A stretch of 64,000 bases of DNA from Oikopleura dioica (Eukaryota > Chordata > Appendicularia > Copelata > Oikopleuridae): contig OU015570.1 in the NCBI GenBank assembly GCA_907165135.1, positions 2,321,525 to 2,385,524 on the forward strand, read 5' to 3'. The first letter of the stretch is position 1; each line of letters starts with the position of its first letter. Positions 33,024 through 43,715 of this stretch are shown here, in pieces. A model generated the notes under the pieces. It was not told where the DNA came from. It made no database searches and worked only from the letters and a program-made list of their open reading frames with translations. The translations under genes were made by a program, and so were the position numbers.

Positions 33024-33230
33024 AGAGTCAAAATTGAGTTTAAAAGTTTTATTAAATCTTTGGCAAGAAAAGTTGAGCAATAGAAAATCGAGCAGAAATT
33101 CAAAACGTAGTTGTATTTACAGGCTGATTGTGTCGTAGAACGTGTCCTAGAAAAATGTAAGTCGGTTAAAACTTTAAACTTACTAACTTCGTTTGGGATC
33201 ATTGGGAGGGGAATGTCAACGTCGATTTGG

Positions 33231-33976
33231 TCAAACGCTGCCTAAAATCATTCAGATGCAAATGGTGGCGAAACTTACTTATTTGTTTCCCTGATCGGAG
33301 GGTCAGGCCTTGATAGTGGTAGGGGTTTTTTGGCGTCTCCTCGACGGCTTCAGCACTTTCCTCTCCGCTTCCACTGTCGTCTCCAGACGAACCGCTTGAG
33401 TCGGGTTGAAAGTCCTCGTCGTTGACGTCGTCATCGTCCGGCTAATCACGTTTAGAAAAGCTTATTAGGAATAGCTTACGTCGTTGACTTTGTAAGCCCG
33501 GCCACCACAGAGAGCGGCTAATTGGAGAAGGCGACGGAAGGCAGCAGTGCCTGATAATAATAAATTTTCTGGAAAAGATAATCTTACTTGAGCAAAAACG
33601 GTAAAGGATGTAGCAGATAAACCCTCCTTGGGATATCAAGATTGTAATTATTGCAAAATGGGCTTCGCTGAGGGTGATTTTGACCGACGATGATCCATTT
33701 TCAATTAAAACTGAATATTTGACAAGATGAAGCAGTGATAATCTTACTTTCCGCTTTTGCCGGGCTTGTTGTTGTTGGCTTGGTTGTTGGTGGCTGAGTT
33801 GTTGGCGGCTTCGTTGTTGCAAGGTCGACAGGAACTACAAGATAGAAAAAAACAAAATTCGCGCAAGTACCTTTATCATCTTGGATAACACGAAATCTAT
33901 CGTCATAGATGGGCTGTGAGACGCTCAGAATTCGGCTAGTGATGGAAAAAAAGAGAGTTAATCGCAAAATATTCAT
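33231..33976 (-). CDS. Mucin-like type I membrane protein, six exons
   Basis: Exons 33976-33871, 33834-33748, 33710-33588, 33550-33480, 33441-33279 and a short last exon 33241-33231; introns of 36-38 nt and phases consistent, about 186 residues. Domain order: signal peptide (MNILRLTLFFSITSRILSVS), a short ectodomain, a Thr/Pro-rich mucin-like stalk (TTKPPTTQPPTTKPTTTSP), one transmembrane helix (FAIITILISQGGFICYILY), then a cytoplasmic tail with acidic Ser/Asp/Glu-rich stretch (PDDDDVNDEDF, SGSGEES). TATATAAG lies 44 nt upstream at 34013-34020. It may act at the cell surface or on a particle envelope. The final exon is the least certain; without that splice the frame ends about 15 codons later. 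Confidence 0.78.
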
Positions 33977-34012
33977 TTTTTCAAGTGGCTCAATTTGAGT
34001 GGGAAATTTCTC

Positions 34013-34020
34013 CTTATATA
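34013..34020 (-). promoter_or_regulatory. TATA box of the mucin-like gene
   Basis: TATATAAG on the minus strand, 44 nt upstream of the ATG at 33976. From 34021 to 34720 there is no gene; the stretch has two similar blocks (GCCGCGACTCGTGCCGCCGA at about 34198 and 34320). Confidence 0.65.
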
Positions 34021-34723
34021 CTCGCTTTTCCTTTTCAAAATTCCATGATAAAAGGGAAAAAGGGAAAGAACATCTGGAAGGGATTAGTTTGGAAGAGGTT
34101 ATTTGAAAATTTCACTGTTTCAAAATAATGAATCATCAAAATTCCATTCTATTTTTAGGTTCCAAGGATTACTTGGGAAATAAGTTCAGAGGGCGTAAGC
34201 CGCGACTCGTGCCGCCGACCAAGAATTAGCGCGAGAGAAATTCCATCGAGAAGTTACGTTTTATTTTTAGAAAGAACAGGTGGAAAGGATTAGGTGGGAA
34301 ATGAGGTTCAGAGAACGAAAGCCGCGACTCGTGCCGCCGAATGGGTATTAACACCCTTGCTTTATCAGCAAATTCCATTGAGAAGATTCATTCTATTTTT
34401 AGCAAGACGGGATTAGGTGAGAAATAATGTTCAGGACAAGCCGCGAATCGATGAATTTACGCATCAGCAAATCTTGAAATTTTACTTAGTTGACAGTGGT
34501 CTCGTGCCGATTGTTTGCTGTATTCAATAAAGCGGAAAAAAACTTGAGGCAAAACTTAAGATAAAAACAAGCGGCGAGTATCCGATCAGGTGCTTTTATT
34601 ATTCGAAAGTATTGGTTAACTACCAGAAATGAACTTCCAAAACACAAGTATCGTGTGTCTTTTCAGGTGGTCAAAAACGTTTTTTTAACCTTGACCGGGC
34701 TCTTAAAAACGCGTGACATTGGG

Positions 34724-34731
34724 TATATAAG
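34724..34731 (+). promoter_or_regulatory. TATA box TATATAAG
   Basis: 37 nt upstream of the ATG at 34761. Confidence 0.7.
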
Positions 34732-34760
34732 CGGGACTGACCGGTTAAGCTCGCACAGAC

Positions 34761-35076
34761 ATGGGCGACATATTTTTGAGCTACCTTGAATATGATCTTT
34801 TTGAGTTTGAAACTCTTGCAAAAAGGATCCAAAGGGCCAGCGCCTCTCATTTTGGTCGCATAAAAATTCTACTACGTACACATTACCAGGAGATGACACC
34901 GAGAGAAAGGCGTCGAGTTGCCCGCATGATCCGTAAGTTATTTCATGCTGGAAAATTATTAAAGCGGCATAGGGAGAAAAGTTGAGGAGATTGAACGAAC
35001 ACTGACGCTAAGCCTTGACAAGCTCGACAATTTGTCTACTGATTTTGAAGACGCTCTTGAATCTGATCTCATCTAA
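34761..35076 (+). CDS. Small two-exon helical protein, 91 aa
   Basis: Exons 34761-34932 and 34973-35076, separated by a 40-nt GT-AG intron; the joined frame is 276 nt. Starts MGDIFLSYLEYDLFEFETLA. The middle is Arg-rich (MTPRERRRVARMIR) and the end is an acidic helix (LDKLDNLSTDFEDALESDL). The charge split suggests a DNA- or RNA-associated adaptor; no family recognised. The next gene starts 26 nt after the stop, so the two may share a transcript. Confidence 0.7.
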
Positions 35077-35102
35077 TCATCTGAACCTTTTTTTTCTTTG
35101 AT

Positions 35103-35870
35103 ATGTTCAGAATGAGATTTCATGTCTATCTTGATGAAATTGATCCATTTTGGCTCATGTGCGCGGCTCGCTATCTTTTCATTACGCCCGAATGCGTTTT
35201 CGGCCCCGATTACCGGCGAAATATTGCCTGTGTCAATCTATTAAAAAATTTTTATACAGTCTACTGCGCGAACGGGTTTTTACCGTCAGACTGTGAAAAA
35301 ATCTTTTCTATGACTTTTTCGAGAATTGAAATTGACAGGCGTACCCAAGAAATAATTCCAAAAGAAATTCTTGTCATGAGCTGCAGAACCATTTTTTATG
35401 AAAAAAATAATGGGCGAATCTATTACCATTCGACTGATTGCAAGTCTGTTCTGCATAAATTGAAGCAATATTCGCGTCTTTCTGGGCCAGAGCTTTACTG
35501 TTTTTGGGTGACTAGTCTTTCGGCGTATTTGAATAGACCAGCTTGCTCTGTAACTGAGGCCAACATCCATTCTGTCTCGAAATTCATAGACCGCGGCATC
35601 GAAGTCTATAGCTTTACAGACGGCACGCTCACCTTTGAGTTTGGTAGCTATCTTGAAAAAATCGAAACCCCGCTCCGCATCATCAAACCTGATATCAAGA
35701 GTATTGCTGAGCCTTGTCTCGTGATCTACAACGACCAGATTGTCGAAACAGCCATTAAAAAGGTGAACATAGTAAAAACGTCTTTGACTAAAAATAAGCC
35801 TGCTACAACTGATTCTGGTCTCGGCTTTCCGTTGGACGCAATGATGGAGCAGTTTTTCCTGGAAAATTAA
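35103..35870 (+). CDS. Stand-alone paralogue of the polymerase N-terminal domain
   Basis: 255 residues from MFRMRFHVYLDEIDPFWLMC. It aligns along its length with the N-terminal region of the Polinton polymerase encoded at 39655-40440. DPFWLM matches NPFLLM. RTIFYEKNNGRIYYH matches RTVFFQIENGNIWFH. The segment ending EPCLVIYNDQIVETAIK matches VIWPILIIHNERAIPND. There is no exonuclease or polymerase motif and the zinc finger of the polymerase is absent. In the Polinton polymerase this region precedes the exonuclease. Possible roles are protein priming, DNA binding or competition with the polymerase; all are inference. Confidence 0.72.
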   Translation: MFRMRFHVYLDEIDPFWLMCAARYLFITPECVFGPDYRRNIACVNLLKNFYTVYCANGFLPSDCEKIFSMTFSRIEIDRRTQEIIPKEILVMSCRTIFYEKNNGRIYYHSTDCKSVLHKLKQYSRLSGPELYCFWVTSLSAYLNRPACSVTEANIHSVSKFIDRGIEVYSFTDGTLTFEFGSYLEKIETPLRIIKPDIKSIAEPCLVIYNDQIVETAIKKVNIVKTSLTKNKPATTDSGLGFPLDAMMEQFFLEN

Positions 35871-36670
35871 TCTTTACGTGCATTCTCTCTTACATGGTTT
35901 ATTCCTGCATATTCATATTATTTTTTTTGAGTTTTTTATTCCATCCCTTTGATCGTCTTTTTTTTTGTTTATCTTCTTTCAAAAGCAGTTTAAATGGTGT
36001 ACATGGTTTGAATAAAACATTTAGATAATGCGCTATATTTAGGGTTCGCGCCCAAAAATCAAGTGCCCGAAATACTTATTGTATCTGTCTAAATTTCAGA
36101 TATATTATAGATAAGGGCATTCAAAGAATATATTCTTTCAAAATTTTTCTAAATATAAGAGGGTTGAAGAGAAAATGAGCCCCAAAATTGGCGAAAAATG
36201 GGTTGAGCATGTTAGTCAGCCCAAAATTAAAAATTTCAAAAACGGGGATGATCAGTAGAATCTTCTGATCTTTATTTGATAAAAAAATTTTGGGAAACAT
36301 CTACGGTTTCGCTAGAAATTAGAAAAAACCGCCTTTTTTGGCAATATTTTTCTGTTACGTGATCATGCGCGCGCACGCGTAACAGCGCGTGATACGGGGT
36401 GGCAACGCAAAATTCCAATCAATTTTGCCAGAATATTTTCATCCTTCGGTTTTAACAAAATAAATGAAAAAAGAATTATTTCGTTGAAATAATCAAATCG
36501 TAAATAAACTCATGAGTAATATAAATTTATAATTTTAATAATAAAAAACTTCAAAAAGTCGTTTTAAAAACCATAATGATGAATAAAAACGGGTCAATAG
36601 ATATAAATTAAGGAGAGGGAGTGGGTGGGGATGGGGACAGGACTGAGATTGAAACACAGCTGCCTCTCTC
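35871..36670. other. Non-coding spacer before the satellite
   Basis: AT-rich, no supportable gene. It contains GATCATGCGCGCGCACGCG (36361-36379), an alternating purine-pyrimidine tract like those at 3606-3721, and at 36610-36670 the GTGGGTGGGGATGGGGAC block of dispersed repeat B leading directly into the satellite. Confidence 0.5.
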
Positions 36671-39172
36671 AAGCCCATTTAAAATTAAAAGCCAGGGACG
36701 GGGCTGAGACGGCCCGAAGGGCCGTCAAGCCCATTTAAAATTAAAAGCCAGGGACGGGGCTGAGACGGCCCGAAGGGCCGTCAAGCCCATTTAAAATTAA
36801 AAGCCAGGGACGGGGCTGAGACGGCCCGAAGGGCCGTCAAGCCCATTTAAAATTAAAAGCCAGGGACGGGGCTGAGACGGCCCGAAGGGCCGTCAAGCCC
36901 ATTTAAAATTAAAAGCCAGGGACGGGGCTGAGACGGCCCGAAGGGCCGTCAAGCCCATTTAAAATTAAAAGCCAGGGACGGGGCTGAGACGGCCCGAAGG
37001 GCCGTCAAGCCCATTTAAAATTAAAAGCCAGGGACGGGGCTGAGACGGCCCGAAGGGCCGTCAAGCCCATTTAAAATTAAAAGCCAGGGACGGGGCTGAG
37101 ACGGCCCGAAGGGCCGTCAAGCCCATTTAAAATTAAAAGCCAGGGACGGGGCTGAGACGGCCCGAAGGGCCGTCAAGCCCATTTAAAATTAAAAGCCAGG
37201 GACGGGGCTGAGACGGCCCGAAGGGCCGTCAAGCCCATTTAAAATTAAAAGCCAGGGACGGGGCTGAGACGGCCCGAAGGGCCGTCAAGCCCATTTAAAA
37301 TTAAAAGCCAGGGACGGGGCTGAGACGGCCCGAAGGGCCGTCAAGCCCATTTAAAATTAAAAGCCAGGGACGGGGCTGAGACGGCCCGAAGGGCCGTCAA
37401 GCCCATTTAAAATTAAAAGCCAGGGACGGGGCTGAGACGGCCCGAAGGGCCGTCAAGCCCATTTAAAATTAAAAGCCAGGGACGGGGCTGAGACGGCCCG
37501 AAGGGCCGTCAAGCCCATTTAAAATTAAAAGCCAGGGACGGGGCTGAGACGGCCCGAAGGGCCGTCAAGCCCATTTAAAATTAAAAGCCAGGGACGGGGC
37601 TGAGACGGCCCGAAGGGCCGTCAAGCCCATTTAAAATTAAAAGCCAGGGACGGGGCTGAGACGGCCCGAAGGGCCGTCAAGCCCATTTAAAATTAAAAGC
37701 CAGGGACGGGGCTGAGACGGCCCGAAGGGCCGTCAAGCCCATTTAAAATTAAAAGCCAGGGACGGGGCTGAGACGGCCCGAAGGGCCGTCAAGCCCATTT
37801 AAAATTAAAAGCCAGGGACGGGGCTGAGACGGCCCGAAGGGCCGTCAAGCCCATTTAAAATTAAAAGCCAGGGACGGGGCTGAGACGGCCCGAAGGGCCG
37901 TCAAGCCCATTTAAAATTAAAAGCCAGGGACGGGGCTGAGACGGCCCGAAGGGCCGTCAAGCCCATTTAAAATTAAAAGCCAGGGACGGGGCTGAGACGG
38001 CCCGAAGGGCCGTCAAGCCCATTTAAAATTAAAAGCCAGGGACGGGGCTGAGACGGCCCGAAGGGCCGTCAAGCCCATTTAAAATTAAAAGCCAGGGACG
38101 GGGCTGAGACGGCCCGAAGGGCCGTCAAGCCCATTTAAAATTAAAAGCCAGGGACGGGGCTGAGACGGCCCGAAGGGCCGTCAAGCCCATTTAAAATTAA
38201 AAGCCAGGGACGGGGCTGAGACGGCCCGAAGGGCCGTCAAGCCCATTTAAAATTAAAAGCCAGGGACGGGGCTGAGACGGCCCGAAGGGCCGTCAAGCCC
38301 ATTTAAAATTAAAAGCCAGGGACGGGGCTGAGACGGCCCGAAGGGCCGTCAAGCCCATTTAAAATTAAAAGCCAGGGACGGGGCTGAGACGGCCCGAAGG
38401 GCCGTCAAGCCCATTTAAAATTAAAAGCCAGGGACGGGGCTGAGACGGCCCGAAGGGCCGTCAAGCCCATTTAAAATTAAAAGCCAGGGACGGGGCTGAG
38501 ACGGCCCGAAGGGCCGTCAAGCCCATTTAAAATTAAAAGCCAGGGACGGGGCTGAGACGGCCCGAAGGGCCGTCAAGCCCATTTAAAATTAAAAGCCAGG
38601 GACGGGGCTGAGACGGCCCGAAGGGCCGTCAAGCCCATTTAAAATTAAAAGCCAGGGACGGGGCTGAGACGGCCCGAAGGGCCGTCAAGCCCATTTAAAA
38701 TTAAAAGCCAGGGACGGGGCTGAGACGGCCCGAAGGGCCGTCAAGCCCATTTAAAATTAAAAGCCAGGGACGGGGCTGAGACGGCCCGAAGGGCCGTCAA
38801 GCCCATTTAAAATTAAAAGCCAGGGACGGGGCTGAGACGGCCCGAAGGGCCGTCAAGCCCATTTAAAATTAAAAGCCAGGGACGGGGCTGAGACGGCCCG
38901 AAGGGCCGTCAAGCCCATTTAAAATTAAAAGCCAGGGACGGGGCTGAGACGGCCCGAAGGGCCGTCAAGCCCATTTAAAATTAAAAGCCAGGGACGGGGC
39001 TGAGACGGCCCGAAGGGCCGTCAAGCCCATTTAAAATTAAAAGCCAGGGACGGGGCTGAGACGGCCCGAAGGGCCGTCAAGCCCATTTAAAATTAAAAGC
39101 CAGGGACGGGGCTGAGACGGCCCGAAGGGCCGTCAAGCCCATTTAAAATTAAAAGCCAGGGACGGGGCTGAG
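36671..39172. repeat. 56-bp satellite, about 45 tandem copies
   Basis: The unit AAGCCCATTTAAAATTAAAA + GCCAGGGACGGGGCTGAGAC + GGCCCGAAGGGCCGTC repeats without visible divergence over 2502 bp. Each unit has a perfect 8-bp stem GACGGCCC-GAA-GGGCCGTC. Single diverged forms of the unit occur inside dispersed repeat B at about 820-850, 3070 and 56230. The array therefore expanded from one such repeat that had landed in the Polinton. It is too regular to be CRISPR (no spacers). Confidence 0.95.
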
Positions 39173-39540
39173 TATTTTTCTATTTTTGTTTATAAGAAAA
39201 TATTTAAAAAACCTTTAATAGAAAATAGAAAATGTTTTATTTGAAAAAAATATTTAATAATTTTTAGTTTTATATTTTTTAGATTTATATTTTTAATATT
39301 AATTGACTTTTTAAAAATCTTTCTTTGAAAAGAGAGAATTTCTTTGAAATGAAAGAAAATCGGATTTCGCGGCGTTCACCCTAGCCGCGTCAGAGAAATG
39401 CCTGAGGGCGAACGCCGCGCTGTGCGACGCGCGCCGCGCAAAGATGGTCAAAAATAGACCTTCAATTGTCAATTACAGGATGTTAGTCATCTGTTTCCCA
39501 TAATTTTTGAATGGAATATTGTTCTTCTTTATTGAAATTT
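39173..39540. other. AT-rich spacer between satellite and polymerase
   Basis: No gene. It contains a GC-rich block (GCGGCGTTCACC ... GTGCGACGCGCGCCGCGC, 39369-39439) in otherwise AT-rich DNA. Confidence 0.5.
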
Positions 39541-39549
39541 TATATAGAT
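39541..39549 (+). promoter_or_regulatory. Candidate TATA box of the polymerase gene
   Basis: TATATAGAT, 40 nt upstream of an ATG at 39581 that is immediately followed by GTTTTTT, a possible donor. Confidence 0.45.
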
Positions 39550-39580
39550 CTAAAAAAATTCTGGGAAACTTTTGACTAAC

Positions 39581-42500
39581 ATGGTTTTTTAACATTAATT
39601 TCCCTATATCTCTTCAACCCTTTAATTTTTTTTTCTCGAAAATATGTTTTTTAGATCATCAAACAGGTTTATTCTACCTGTAGAAATTTGAAAACAATTC
39701 CATTTGTCTATCAGAAGATAGTTTTTTTGGGCGCGAACCCTAGCTATATTCTAAATCGTGAAAGAGATGCAGGGTACAATCCTTTTCTTTTAATGGCGTA
39801 TATAATCGGATTTGGTTTCGACCCGGAACCTTACTTTGGGAGAAGAAAAGATCGGCGAAAACTTCTTTATCTCACAGAATTCCACGATCAGCATGTTCAT
39901 CTTACCATCAAAGAAATCGAACATTATTTCGTTGTCAATTTTTGCTCTATCGATTACGATATTTATAACCGGAAATATCAGCCAGACAACTTCTTCCTTA
40001 TCAGTGAAAGAACCGTATTTTTCCAAATTGAAAATGGCAACATTTGGTTCCATTGGATCGACGGATTCACACTGCTCCAGGCACTCGAGAAAAAACGTTG
40101 CATAAATTGCCCAAGTGATTTGCGTAAGTTATAAAAAATGGACTAGGAATAAGCATTTTTTTAAGTTTCAAAATACGCTCAATCGAGGAGTTCTTTAAAG
40201 TACCAGACTTTATGACACTCCGTTATCGAGATCTCAAACGACTCAGTGTTGCGTTACAAAAAGACATCGAACTTTACGTCCTTCATGACTCACCCAACAT
40301 AAGGCTCTTCCATGCCAAAAAGAAAAAATTCAAAAACGCGCCTCTTCGTCTCTTGGTTGATGACGGTGAGAAAAACATGGACACTGTCATATGGCCGATT
40401 CTGATAATCCACAATGAAAGAGCAATACCAAACGATCGTGTGTGCCCAAATCCAGGGTGTTACTATAGAACCCATCTTACATTCAATTTTGAGAGACACT
40501 TCAAAATCTGTAGTCAGGCAAAAACACCGATAACCTCAAAGCAAACTGCGTACGGGCAACGAACCGACATCATTTGGAAGCTTGTTGAAGAAGCATATCT
40601 TCCTAAAGAAGCACTGAATTTTCGCAAAACAAAATTTGGTAAAGATTGTTTTTGTTAAAAATAATAATTTTTAAGTCTGCTATGATATTGAAACCTTTGA
40701 AAAAGCAATGCGGGAATCAACAGATTGTACAGTTGTCCACGCATCTCACCAGCTGCTGAGTATTGGTATTGGATCAAATTTTGGATACGAGTCTGTGATT
40801 GTAAGGGAAGATGACACTCCGGGAGCAGCGAAAAAAATGGTCAATCTCTTTGTGCAAAAATTGAAGATGGCGGTGGAATCTGCAGATTGTTTTCCAGAAT
40901 ATTTCTATCGCGCGATTGTAACACTAGAAACTGAAAAGCTTCTAAAAGACGACAAGATTGAAAAATCCCGATTGTCTGCTCTTCTTCGAAAACTCAAACA
41001 ATACATGAAGATTGACGTTTTTGGCTTCAATTCAGCGAAATTTGATTTACCTGTATTGGTGCCCTACCTGTTTCCCGCTCTTCAGGCAGAGTTTGGGAAG
41101 TTTAACGTCATCAAAAAGGGCGCAAGATATTTTCTCATCGAAACATCGTGCTGTAATTTCAAAGATGTGCTCAACTTTACGACTCCGATCAAACTGGCAA
41201 AGTATCTGAAGCAAAATGGTGTCGAAGAAGAAAAAGGAATTTGGCCATACAATCTGTACAACTCGATCGAAGAACTGAAAGCTGCAGACATGTTTCCAAC
41301 TCACGATAAATTCTATTCCGATTTGAAGAAAGCCAACATCCCCCTTGAGCTTTATGAGGAGAATTTGAAGATGTTCACCGACTTTAAACGAGAAAATTCA
41401 TCCTATAACATGCGCGATTGGCTCAAAAGATACAATACCCTGGATGTTACTCCTCTTGCAAAAGCAATCGACAATTCTTTCAAAAACTTTCAAAAAGTTT
41501 TTGGAATGGATCCGGCCGTCTCCTTGAGCTTACCCGGTTTTGCTCAAAATTGCCTTTTCTCCCTCTACTCTGAAGATGCTGCACTATCACGTAAGTAAAA
41601 TGATCCTTTTCTGTGGTTTAATATCATTTAGACTCATTTCATCAGAAGAATGACGAAATAAGAACACTTTTTCGAAACAATATTGTTGGTGGACTGGTCA
41701 ATGTTTTTTCTCGGTAAATCGCTTTTAGTTATCCAAACTTATCGTTTTTTAGCTATACTGAACTTGGTGATGAAGAAGCTCCTCACAATGCGAAATTCGC
41801 CCAGAATGGAGAGCGTTTCTCCAATATATCGTTTCTGGATTTTAACGCTCTCTATCTCTGGGCGGAAAATCAAAAGCTACCGACCACCCAGGGTATTCTT
41901 TGGGAGAAGAAATCAAACAATTTTGTCAAAAATATAATGACAAATGGAAACTCATTCGTTGCTCTTCAATGGCTTCTCTTTGCCGAAGAAAATGGTAAGA
42001 AATGGTATCATGAACATAACCTTATATCTTTTAAGACCCAAATCTGACTGACAAAAATGGTAACAGGATTCGCCTTCAGCATCAGTATTTCCGAGGGGAG
42101 CATTCAGAAGAGGGTCGCAAGGTCGACGGTTTTGCGATTGTCGATGGTGTCAAAGTATTTTGGGAGTTTCTTGGATGCAAATTTCACAAGGACTGCCCTC
42201 GGTGTCGCCCAAACGAGACAGATGAAGCTTGGGAAAGAAAAAAGGCATTCTTGGAGTCACGTGGTAAAGTCATCTTCATCCACGAATGTAAATGGAGAAC
42301 AATTGCGCGCAGCGTCAAATGGAAATCAAAATACCTACCACTTATCGAAAAAAAAACAGGAACTGAAGAGCAAATTCTGGCAGGAATCAAGGATGGCTCG
42401 CTTTACGGCTTCATTGTCGCTGACGTTCGATGTCCCCTTCCAATCTTCGAAAAATTCAAAAATCTAAATTTTCCTCCGGTTATACAGCGACTTCAAATGA

Positions 42501-43693
42501 CACCAGAAATGCTCTCCCCATACATGAAATCTCGAGTCGAGAGAGAGAAAACAACACTAAGAGAAACCGTCGTGCAAACGTTCAATGGTGATGGACTGTT
42601 GATGTTGACAGAGACCGCAAAGTTTTACATGGACATTGGTCTCGAAGTAGGCAACATAACAAAATTTATTCAATACCGTGGAGAAAAGATGCTATCTAAA
42701 TTCGTCAGTAGAATTACAGAAGGTAGAATTAAGGCAATTCTGGATAAAGAAAATGAGCTCGGACTTGTTTACAAGACAGTTGGTAATAGTTCCTACGGCA
42801 AGCTTGGACAAAAGGTTAAATCTATTTGTTCGACAGTAAATAACTCTATTAAGGTTGGGCAGCCAACAAACGTTTATGGTGACACGAGATTTTTGACAGA
42901 ACAGTCAAGAAAAAAAACTTTCAAGTATTTTACCCCGCTTGAGATGGAAGACGGTGACTGTGACTATTACGAAATCACTCGAAATTCAACCAAGGTCACG
43001 GACAATAAGCCTTTACCAATGTGCGTTGCAATCCTTCAGCACAGCAAACTTCTATTCTTACGATTCATCTATGATGTTGTGTTCGAGTTTTTTGAGCCCG
43101 GATCCTACAAACTCTGCTACTGCGACACTGACAGCATCGCAATAGGTAAGCACTCACTTCATATAAAAACTTATTTATTTTAAGCGACAACTCGCTCAGC
43201 AAAGTCTGGCCGGACAACGAGACTCGGAAAAAGCGAAGATACATTCTTCCCCATCGTAAAAGAGGGTCGATTAGAAGAGTTCAAAAAGGTTTGGACAAAG
43301 TGGTTCGTTCTTGACGATACCACTCGCACTGAAAAAACACCTGGGTTACTAAAGGTCGAGTGGGAGACTTCAGTGGGGTCGCTTGTGGCGCTGACATGCA
43401 AGACATATCAGTGTGAGGGGAAGGACAACAAGCCTGAAGAAGTGATCAAGCGATCGACAAAGGGGACACCACATTCTCATTCTATCGAGCAAACAACATT
43501 TAAACGCGCTTTGAAAGATGAGCTTGCTGAAAGAGACAATCAAGTTGATATAAGTCGCCTTGGCCTTAGAAATCATAAAATGCAGCGTCTAACTGTCACA
43601 AAAAAAATGCTCAGTTCAATTTTCTATAAAATGCAGCTTGAATCTGACGGTATCACTTCGCGACCTTTGCAAATAAACGGTGTTTATCTTTAA
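39581..43693 (+). CDS. polB: Protein-primed family B DNA polymerase of the Polinton
   Basis: Exons 39655-40123, 40201-40638, 40676-41590, 41632-41713, 41753-41994, 42036-43145 and 43185-43693; phases agree throughout. A first exon consisting of just ATG (39581-39583) is inferred. About 1255 residues. Order: N-terminal domain, zinc finger (CPNPGCYYRTHLTFNFERH, then KIC), 3'-5' exonuclease (CYDIETFEKA; FGFNSAKFDLPVL; YNTLDVTPLAKA), palm motif A (SFLDFNALYLW), Cys/His insertion typical of this family (GCKFHKDCPRC), motif B (KTVGNSSYGKLGQ), motif C (CYCDTDSIAIG), then a C-terminal domain (KGTPHSHSIEQ). Catalytic residues are present, so it should replicate the element. The exon 1/2 junction (40123/40201) is the least certain. 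Confidence 0.93.
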
Positions 43694-43715
43694 TCATCAT
43701 TTTCCTTTTTTTAGA

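Noticed and set aside
36671-39172. Regular repeat that could be taken for a CRISPR array
   Set aside because: Units are contiguous and identical with no unique spacers, and the setting is eukaryotic. It is a satellite.
40290-41304. Minus-strand ORFs opposite the polymerase
   Set aside because: Antisense to exons with clear exonuclease motifs and consistent splice phases.
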